Origin: Multiplicimicrobium sp043718225
Lineage (GTDB): Bacteria > Omnitrophota > Omnitrophia > Omnitrophales > Aquincolibacteriaceae
Direction of reading: 5' to 3'
Assembly (NCBI GenBank): GCA_043718225.1
Contig: JAYSWD010000175.1
Span: 1-9,750, forward strand
DNA length: 9,750 nucleotides
Below the pieces are notes generated by a model. It saw only the letters and a program-made list of their open reading frames with translations. It did no database searches and was not told the origin of the DNA. Shown here piece after piece: positions 1-5,400 of the stretch. Within the stretch, counting starts at the first letter, position 1; each line of letters begins with the position of its first letter. The translations under genes were made by a program, and so were the position numbers.

Positions 1-135
1 CGCGCGGCGGGAGGCTACCTGAAGTGAGTGCCGCGACTAGCGGACATGAACGGAGGGAGCCAAATCCCAAGGCTCCAATCCAACTATTTATTCATTTCGG
101 GCACGGCATTAATCCTGGCTCCGGCACATATAAAC

Positions 136-168
136 AAGGGCTTACAGCAATTCGCTGCAAGCCCTTTT
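136..168 (+). terminator. Intrinsic terminator hairpin
   Basis: An inverted repeat pairs 136-148 with 154-166 (13 positions, one A/C mismatch at 144/158) around the 5-base loop AATTC, and is followed by a short T run to 168. This is the form of a rho-independent terminator for plus-strand transcription entering from the left edge. The gene it would end is not identifiable in the window. The T run is short, so termination may be partial. Confidence 0.6.
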
Positions 169-174
169 ACGTTT

Positions 175-206
175 ATGCTAACGCCATGCTAACGCCATGC
201 TAACGG
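175..206. repeat. 11-bp direct tandem repeat, about 3 copies
   Basis: The unit ATGCTAACGCC occurs at 175-185 and 186-196, and a third copy at 197-206 is exact for its first nine bases. The array lies just after the hairpin at 136-168 and belongs to no supported gene. A replication-slippage product or the arm or core repeats of a recombination site are both possible; nothing here chooses between them. Confidence 0.75.
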
Positions 207-386
207 AAGCAGTTTTCGGGGCTTCTTATAGGCGCATCATCCCCATATTGTTGCCTGTTAAACGTTCGCAGATTTTTTACGAAGCATACTTTTTCGGAGA
301 GAGCGGAGGTACTACTGGCTCAAATGGGCCTTTTGAAGCGAGGTTATCTCGAGGTTGGGAAGGCTCAGAGGATGAAAACCAACTAT
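207..386. other. Intergenic stretch, no gene supported
   Basis: Between the tandem repeat and the toxin-antitoxin promoter there is no convincing gene. A 75-codon plus-strand frame (197-424) is open, but it begins inside the tandem repeat, has no ribosome binding site, shows no family resemblance that I recognise, and runs through the antitoxin promoter. I treat it as chance. Confidence 0.5.
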
Positions 387-415
387 TTGACTATTCGTAC
401 GCAAAGTGGTACGCT
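387..415 (+). promoter_or_regulatory. Toxin-antitoxin operon promoter
   Basis: A strong -35 hexamer TTGACT (387-392) is followed after 17 bases by a weaker -10 hexamer, TACGCT (410-415). Transcription would start near 422, leaving a leader of roughly 11 bases that is almost entirely ribosome binding site. The -35 is close to the sigma-70 consensus; the -10 keeps only the first two bases and the last. Two GTAC-centred half-sites sit in the spacer and over the -10, consistent with autorepression by the antitoxin-toxin complex. Confidence 0.55.
396..413. promoter_or_regulatory. Putative YefM/YoeB operator
   Basis: The hexamers CGTACG (396-401) and GGTACG (408-413) are palindromic or nearly so. 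They are 12 bp apart centre to centre and form the inverted repeat CGTAC-N8-GTACG. The right half-site overlaps the -10 element. From the literature, E. coli YefM binds paired hexamers with a TGTACA core spaced about one helical turn in its own promoter; this site has the same GTAC core and placement. Binding here is inferred. Confidence 0.55.
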
Positions 416-422
416 TTAGGCT

Positions 423-428
423 GAGGTG
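423..428 (+). promoter_or_regulatory. Ribosome binding site of antitoxin gene
   Basis: GAGGTG lies four bases before the ATG at 433 and supports that start over the second in-frame ATG at 442, which would be 13 bases away. Confidence 0.7.
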
Positions 429-432
429 AAAA

Positions 433-675
433 ATGACAACAATGACAGCTAGTAAAGCTCGGGCAAGTTTGTATGGTTTGTTGCGTATTGTGGCAAAGAA
501 TCACGAGCCGATACAAATTACCGGTAAAGACGCAGACGCGGTACTTATTTCTCAGGAAGATTGGAGCGCAATTCAAGAAACGCTTCATCTTTTATCTATT
601 CCTGGTATGCGCGAATCTATCCGCGAGGGGTTAAAAACGCCTGCGTCTAAGTATCATAAAAAACTTAATTGGTAA
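433..675 (+). CDS. yefM: YefM/Phd-family antitoxin
   Basis: This 80-residue protein is the antitoxin of a type II toxin-antitoxin pair. It should bind and block the YoeB-like RNase encoded next to it and repress the shared promoter. The N-terminal half has the Phd/YefM fold signature: an N-terminal T-A-S-K-A-R-A segment (residues 5-11), a helix, then the strand-turn-strand P-I-Q-I-T-G-K (25-31) and A-V-L-I-S-Q-E-D-W (36-44). E. coli YefM has the matching ILITRQNGEAAVLMSLEEY region. The C-terminal part (about 50-80), normally the flexible toxin-binding segment, is basic near its end. ATG 433 is preceded by GAGGTG at good spacing. Its TAA stop overlaps the toxin ATG by one base (TAATG), which favours translational coupling. 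Base composition is AT-rich relative to the large gene to the right. Confidence 0.88.
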   Translation: MTTMTASKARASLYGLLRIVAKNHEPIQITGKDADAVLISQEDWSAIQETLHLLSIPGMRESIREGLKTPASKYHKKLNW

Positions 676-935
676 TGTGGACTTTAGTTTATTCAAAGCA
701 TGCGCAGAAAGATGCCAAGAAACTTGTTAAGTCGGGGTTGAAATCTAAGGCGGAAGATCTTCTTTCTATTCTAGAAAAAAATCCTTTCCAAAATCCGCCG
801 CCCTATGAAAAGTTGGTTGGTGATTTAACGGGAGCTTATTCTCGTCGAATTAACATTCAGCATCGTATTGTTTGTCAGGTGGTTACCAAAGAAAAGATTG
901 TCAAAGTCATTCGTCTTTGGACGCACTATGAGTAA
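675..935 (+). CDS. yoeB: YoeB/Txe-family mRNA interferase toxin
   Basis: This 86-residue protein is a RelE-superfamily toxin of the Txe/YoeB type, a ribosome-dependent endoribonuclease that cuts mRNA in the A site and arrests translation. The hallmark blocks are present: P-F (37-38), Y-E-K-L (44-47), L-T-G-A-Y-S-R-R-I (51-59), H-R-I-V (63-66) and the C-terminal R-L-W-T-H-Y (80-85). By position, Glu45, Arg64 and His84 match the E. coli YoeB catalytic set Glu46, Arg65 and His83, so the toxin looks intact. The length matches the family (about 84). I chose ATG 675, which overlaps the antitoxin stop; a TTG at 669 would add two residues but lies inside the antitoxin gene with no better ribosome site. 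The leading M-W-T-L-V-Y-S fits the usual YoeB N-terminal strand. Confidence 0.9.
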   Translation: MWTLVYSKHAQKDAKKLVKSGLKSKAEDLLSILEKNPFQNPPPYEKLVGDLTGAYSRRINIQHRIVCQVVTKEKIVKVIRLWTHYE

Positions 936-1022
936 TTTATAATTGTGTTAACAGTTTCCGAAATAGTGATTCCCCGATAGCTATTAAATTACGTTCAATT
1001 CATACTGCTACCATAAACATTT

Positions 1023-1586
1023 ATGACAAAAATCAAAGATTATTTATTTCAGGATTGGGAAGCAAACCACGAAGCAAAATCCCGGCTTGTCTTATTTTTT
1101 TTCCGGCTGTGCCAGCTGCTTAATAAGCTGCCTAAGCCCTTCCGTTTTATTTTGTGGTTTTTTTCTTTTTTTTGTTCATTTTTTTTTGGCTGGTTCCTAT
1201 CAATCGAATTACCATGGAGAACCAAAATCGGAAAAGGGCTTGGGCTTTTTCACGGACACTCCGTCGTTGTGCACCATGATGTCGTTATTGGCCACCATTG
1301 CATCTTGGCGCATTCCACAACCATTGGCAACAAAACATCTACCGAGGGAATCAGGAGCAGGCCTCCCCAAATTGGCAACTATGTAATTATTGGCCCGCAG
1401 TCCGTGATTATCGGGCCCATAACAATCGGAGACAATGTCTCAATCGGAGCCGGCTCGGTTGTCGTAAAAGACGTTCCCTCGAATGTGATTATTGCTGGCA
1501 ACCCCGCGAAAATTATCAGGCAAATTCCCCCCAGGGGACCGGTTAATTCTTTAGAAAAAGGGCCGCCGTCGATTGGGAGAGGTTAG
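1023..1586 (+). CDS. WcaB-like left-handed beta-helix O-acetyltransferase
   Basis: This 187-residue protein is an acetyl-CoA-dependent acyltransferase of the serine acetyltransferase/WcaB hexapeptide-repeat group, probably O-acetylating an exopolysaccharide or its lipid-linked precursor. Residues about 20-60 are strongly hydrophobic (two segments rich in Phe and Leu around the K-L-P-K-P-F turn) and suggest membrane association. From about 66 onward hexapeptide repeats form the beta-helix: T-K-I-G-K-G, then V-V-I-G-H-H, T-T-I-G-N, Q-I-G-N, I-G-D-N-V-S-I-G-A-G-S-V-V (135-147) and the closing A-G-N-P-A-K (158-163). His77 aligns with catalytic His158 of CysE. The CysE D-R-H-P block is S-R-P-P here (112-115), so its second active-site His is missing, and the large helical N-terminal CysE domain is absent. 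Both points argue against cysteine synthesis. E. coli WcaB has a similar F-F-G-Y-E-I to T-I-G-N layout. No clear ribosome site precedes ATG 1023. The gene is convergent with the hemerythrin-like gene. Confidence 0.78.
   Translation: MTKIKDYLFQDWEANHEAKSRLVLFFFRLCQLLNKLPKPFRFILWFFSFFCSFFFGWFLSIELPWRTKIGKGLGLFHGHSVVVHHDVVIGHHCILAHSTTIGNKTSTEGIRSRPPQIGNYVIIGPQSVIIGPITIGDNVSIGAGSVVVKDVPSNVIIAGNPAKIIRQIPPRGPVNSLEKGPPSIGRG
1095..1187 (+). repeat. Cluster of long T runs inside the acetyltransferase gene
   Basis: Four uninterrupted T runs lie within 93 bases of coding sequence: 1095-1102 (8), 1158-1164 (7), 1166-1173 (8) and 1179-1187 (9). They encode the Phe-rich membrane-associated segment with TTT codons. 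Slippage by one base in any of them would frameshift the gene before the catalytic beta-helix. Confidence 0.8.
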
Positions 1587-1669
1587 AGCTTCCATTTAAA
1601 TTTTCACGTCGCAGCGGCTGTCTTTTAAGTTTTCTTGAACCAGTTTTCTTCATGTCCCGCACCATAAAG

Positions 1670-1703
1670 AAAGCCATAGGGCTTTGTGCCCTATGGCTTT
1701 TTT
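1670..1703. terminator. Strong, probably bidirectional, intrinsic terminator
   Basis: A perfect 13-bp stem pairs 1670-1682 with 1688-1700 around the loop TTTGT. On the plus strand the stem runs into six T's (1698-1703), a good rho-independent terminator for the acetyltransferase gene, whose stop is at 1586. On the minus strand the stem is followed by a T-rich but interrupted stretch, so it could also end transcription of the hemerythrin-like gene that stops at 1722. Confidence 0.88.
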
Positions 1704-1721
1704 ATTATGAACGGAAAAGAT

Positions 1722-2051
1722 TTAGGAAATCTGCTCTTCCAATGGTTCTTTTTTCTCAAGCATCTTTTCAAGCAGAGCTTTTTTGTCGCCTGAGGATTTG
1801 TCAAACTTAGGAAACATTTCGCCTTCTTCCTCTTCGACTTGAGTATGCACTTTAAGCTCTTTCGCGACTTGTTCGTAAATCTCTTTCATCTGCTGTGGGC
1901 TTTCGGCTTTTTCGAATTCAGAAAATAAATTTTTTACTTTTTTATGATCAGCCCTTAAAAGCTGGGTCGGTGTGTTAGGTTCCGCGGCGGTTTTAGTAGT
2001 AGATATATATTTCTCCTTTGTTACAGAGTGGAGATGCCTCTCTTGTGCCAA
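1722..2051 (-). CDS. Hemerythrin-like (HHE) domain protein, internally shortened
   Basis: This 109-residue frame shows two ends of an HHE cation-binding (hemerythrin-like) protein but not its middle. Residues 30-50 (Q-L-L-R-A-D-H-K-K-V-K-N-L-F) are the typical first helix with ligand His36. Residues 61-73 (V-A-K-E-L-K-V-H-T-Q-V-E-E) are the second helix with His69 and Glu73. Directly after comes E-E-G-E-M-F-P-K (75-82), which in the family closes the fourth helix. The third helix and most of the fourth, roughly 50-60 residues with their His ligands, are missing, so a normal di-iron site cannot form in one chain. The start is uncertain. TTG 2051 has only a weak AAGG upstream, whereas AAAGGAG (2013-2019) lies six bases before an ATA codon (2004-2006) that opens the family-like I-S-T-T-K-T. 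The gene may be decayed. A role in oxygen or iron sensing cannot be assumed. Confidence 0.7.
   Translation of the reverse strand: MAQERHLHSVTKEKYISTTKTAAEPNTPTQLLRADHKKVKNLFSEFEKAESPQQMKEIYEQVAKELKVHTQVEEEEGEMFPKFDKSSGDKKALLEKMLEKKEPLEEQIS
2013..2019 (-). promoter_or_regulatory. Ribosome binding site pointing at an ATA codon
   Basis: On the minus strand AAAGGAG is followed after six bases by ATA-TCT-ACT-ACT. The spacing is ideal for initiation, but the codon there is ATA and not ATG, GTG or TTG. It lies inside the longer frame that opens at TTG 2051. Confidence 0.55.
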
Positions 2052-2181
2052 ATAGATGCCTTGGGAAATCGTCCAGCGGGCTATTCTTTGTAAGATTATT
2101 GCTGTGATTTGTATGGAAAATCGGACAGAAATTTAAAAACTAATCAAATGGACGCCCCGCGTGGCGGCATTCGAAAAGTGA

Positions 2182-2210
2182 TTTATAATTGAGAAAGCTT
2201 ATGAGAGCAA
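2182..2210 (-). promoter_or_regulatory. Putative promoter of the hemerythrin-like gene
   Basis: Reading the minus strand, TTGCTC (2210-2205) and TATAAA (2187-2182) are separated by 17 bases, a good sigma-70 arrangement. It lies just after the glucan synthase tail ends at 2228 and would give a leader of more than 100 bases before the hemerythrin-like gene. No other element was seen in the 2052-2227 gap. Confidence 0.4.
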
Positions 2211-2227
2211 AGCATGCAAAACGATTT

Positions 2228-2467
2228 CTAGGAACGCAGGGTTTTTTGCCTGTCGTTCGTTTGGGTTGAAGCGGGCTTTATTTCTACTCCGAGGATAATG
2301 CGAATGGAATGGTTCGCGCCGTCATTTAAAAGCAAAATACCCTCGGCTCGCCGCGCGGGTTTGCCGTCCATTTCAATCGATTGAATTCCGCGCGAGACAT
2401 GCTGCGGGTTTTCGACTTTGACTTCATACTTGGACGAATGGTAGTGAAAGGAAAGCTCAAAACCGTC
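2228..2467 (-). pseudogene. Glucan synthase C-terminal tail, cut off by in-frame TGA
   Basis: Seventy-nine codons continue the synthase reading frame immediately after the TGA at 2468-2470 and end at TAG (2228-2230). The translation is typical of a GH94 C-terminal beta-sandwich: D-G-F-E-L-S-F-H-Y at once after the stop, then S-S-K-Y-E-V-K-V-E-N-P, S-I-E-M-D-G-K-P and, near the end, L-L-L-N-D-G. No frame change is needed to join the two parts. The family sequence at the junction is normally I-P-x-x-W-x-G-F/Y, so a TGG-to-TGA change explains the break. Standing alone, the segment has no credible start or ribosome site. It is the remainder of the upstream gene, or part of one protein if the stop is read through or is a sequence error. 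Confidence 0.85.
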
Positions 2468-5400
2468 TCAGGCGGAGGGGATACAAGGATCCATAAAAAG
2501 TTTATCTTCACGCAAACGGAATCCGAGAATCCATTCAATGCCCGCGCGGTACATCCACCCCGCGGAGCCCGTATACCAGGACCAGCCTCCGCGTCCGACA
2601 TGCGAAGCGCCTGCATAAACATCTCCCGCCATGACATAAGGCTCAACTTTGTAACGGTGAATATCCGCGCGTGTGCTGCCATGATTGATGGGATTTAAAA
2701 TCGAAAAAAGTTCACCCGCCGTATTCCCGTCTCCGAGGGCCGCGAAAGCGAGAACGGCCCATACTCCCGCGTGAGTATACTGGCCGCCATTTTCGCGTAC
2801 TCCCGGAATGTAACCCTGAATGTATCCGGGATTGGGTTTGGTATTATTAAAAGGAGGCATTAAGAGCAAAGCCAGCTTATCTTCTTTGCGGATAAGATTG
2901 GCTTTAAGAGAAGCCATTGACCGCGCCGCGCGCGCCGGATCCGCGGCGCCCGAAAGCACGCCCCAGGATTGAGCGATCGAATCGATGCGGCATTCTTTGT
3001 TTAAGGCAGAACCCAGAGGCGTGCCGTCATCAAAATAGGCCCGGCGGTACCATTCGCCGTCCCAGCCATTCCGCTCAACGGCGGTTTTCAAATCTCCGAC
3101 ATGCAGGCGCCATTTTTCGGCACGCGCGGAATCGCCGCGCGCTTCCGCGATTTTTGAAAATTCCCACAATGTCGTATGCAGAAACCAGGCGAGCCAAATA
3201 CTTTCGCCTTTGCCGTCATGTCCGACGCGGTTCATGCCGTCATTCCAGTCGCCTGTGCCGATAAGAGGCAGGCCGCGGCTTCCGACCGCGAGGCTTCGGT
3301 CCAAAGTCCGCGCGCAATGTTCATAAAGTGTCGCGCTTTCGGCCGATATCGCGGGCTGATAATAGACATCTTCTTTGCCTTCGGGAATCGGCCGGGCCTC
3401 CAGAAAGGGAATGGATTCTTCCAGAATTTTTTGATCGCCAGTGACGGTCAAATAATGGTTCACGACATAAGGTAGCCAGACCAAATCGTCGGAAATTTTT
3501 GTGCGTACGCCGCGCCCGGACGGCGGATGCCACCAATGCTGCACGTCGCCTTCCGGAAATTGGCGGGCCGCGGCACGCAGAATTTGCTCGCGCGCGATAT
3601 CGCGTCCCGAAACCATAAGCGCGAGAACATCCTGCAATTGATCGCGGAAGCCAAAAGCGCCGCCGGCCTGATAAAAACCGCAGCGCGCCCAAAGTCGGCA
3701 TACAAGATTCTGATAAAGCAGCCAGCGGTTGAGCAAAATGTCCATCGAGCGGTCGGGCGTACGCACCTGCACAGCCGTTAAAATGTCATCCCATTTCTTT
3801 TTTACTTCGGAAAGTTTGGCATCGAGATCGGCCGTGCGGTAGTGGCGGATGAGTTCGATTGTTTTATCGCGATTTTCCGCCTGGCCCAGAAAAAAAACAA
3901 GTTCGATGCGCTGATTCGGTTTTAATTGAATAGTTTGCTGAAGCGCCGCGCAAGGATCCAATCCCGCGCCGCATTTGCCGGATAAAGCGGTATTTTTCGC
4001 GAGAGCCGCCGGAAGATCCAGAGTTCCGTTCCGTCCTAAAAATTCGACACGGTCAGCCGTGAATGCTGTGTGTTTTCCGTTGAAGTCAGCGAAGGCGACT
4101 CTCTGGGAAAACTCAGTGTTCCATGGATTTCGCGCAAAAACCGCACCCGTTTTTTCATCTGACTCGGTGATAATAAAAGGCACGGCGCTGTTGCGCGAGT
4201 TTCCCAGCACCCACTCAATATAAGCGGTCACGGAAAGAGTTCTTGCGCGCGCGGACAGATTAGTAATGCTGAGCCGTGAAATTTTAACCGGATCATTGAC
4301 CGGTACGAATTGAAGAAGTTCAAGTTTAATATCGTGAGAGGCGTGTTCAAACCGGCTATAACCTTGCCCGTGGCGCACCGTATAGGGTGAAACTTCTTCA
4401 CGGATCGGCAGAACCGTAGGATTCCAGACTTCTCCCGTTTCTTCATCGCGGATATAAAAAATTTCGCCCGAAGGGTCGGATACCGGATCATTCGACCAGG
4501 GAGTAATTTGATTTTCGCGGCTGTTCCCGGCCCAGGAATAACCCGATCCTGATTCTGAAACCTGAAAACCAAAATGGGGGTTCGCGATCACGTTAATCCA
4601 GGGCGCCGGTGTCCATTGGCCTGTTCCCAAAACAATCACATATTCGCTTCCGTCGGGTGAAAAGCCGCCCAGCCCGTTAAAAAACTGCAGACGGGATATT
4701 TCTTCAGGAAGAGGCTGAGAGGGCTGCGCCCGCTTTGCTTTCCGGCGCGGCGCGGCTTTAAACTCGGTGGGTTCCTCAAGGCGTTCGTTTTGTTGGGTGA
4801 GGGAGCCATGCCGGCTTTGAAGGGTAATGCGCGCCGCTGTGCGCAGTAAAATAAGGTCTTCTTCTTTGAGCATATCGACACGTAACACAAAAATACTGCC
4901 GCGCGGATTCGCGTTTTCATGTTTGAGAACCGTTTGAGCCGTGCGCACAAGATTTTCCAAGGCATTCTGAAAATCCTGCGCATAAGACGAGGCTCGTTCA
5001 TTTAAAATGACAAGGTCTACGGCCAAATTTTTCATGCGCCAATAAGCATGCGCGCGTAAAATATGGCGGATAATGCCGGCTTCGTCATTTTCATTAATTC
5101 TTACAAGCACAATCGGAAGGTCGCCTGAAATACCAAGCGCCCACAAGGAAGATTGACCGCGGTTATTTAATTTGAGCGTGTCATGCGAAGGTCTGAGGCC
5201 GTTATGAGAATAAATAATGCGGCTTGCCAAATCCTGAAAAAGATGGGCTTCGCTAGGCTCCATCGCCAAATGATGCTGCTGAATATGCGCATGCGTCCAT
5301 GCTAAAGTCACGATACGCTCGAACATCGCGGGGTCATGATATTTATCAGCCAACCCCATGGTTTCCTCGCGCGAAGCGGAAATAAGCGTTGTGAAAGTCA

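Noticed and set aside
1..27. Possible C-terminus of an upstream gene ending R-A-A-G-G-Y-L-K, TGA at 25-27
   Set aside because: Eight codons at the window edge cannot establish a gene, and another frame stays open from base 3 to the TAA at 198-200. Neither has recognisable content.
3..200. Plus-strand open frame without a start in the window, ending M-L-T-P-C
   Set aside because: It runs through the hairpin terminator and the tandem repeat, and its translation shows no family character.
197..424. 75-codon plus-strand frame before the antitoxin
   Set aside because: It has no ribosome site, starts in the tandem repeat, overlaps the promoter/operator, and is not similar to any family I know.
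391..588. 65-codon minus-strand frame opposite the antitoxin
   Set aside because: It is antisense to a well-supported gene and carries no recognisable motifs.
2184..2189. Perfect TATAAT on the plus strand
   Set aside because: No -35 element lies at proper spacing and no plus-strand gene follows. The same bases serve a better minus-strand promoter match.
2326..2682. 118-codon minus-strand frame overlapping the end of the synthase, considered as evidence of a frameshift
   Set aside because: The recognisable tail lies in the same frame as the synthase after the TGA, so this alternative frame is a shadow and no frameshift is needed.
2381..2698. 105-codon plus-strand frame over the synthase end
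   Set aside because: It is antisense to conserved GH94 sequence, and its translation has no family signature.
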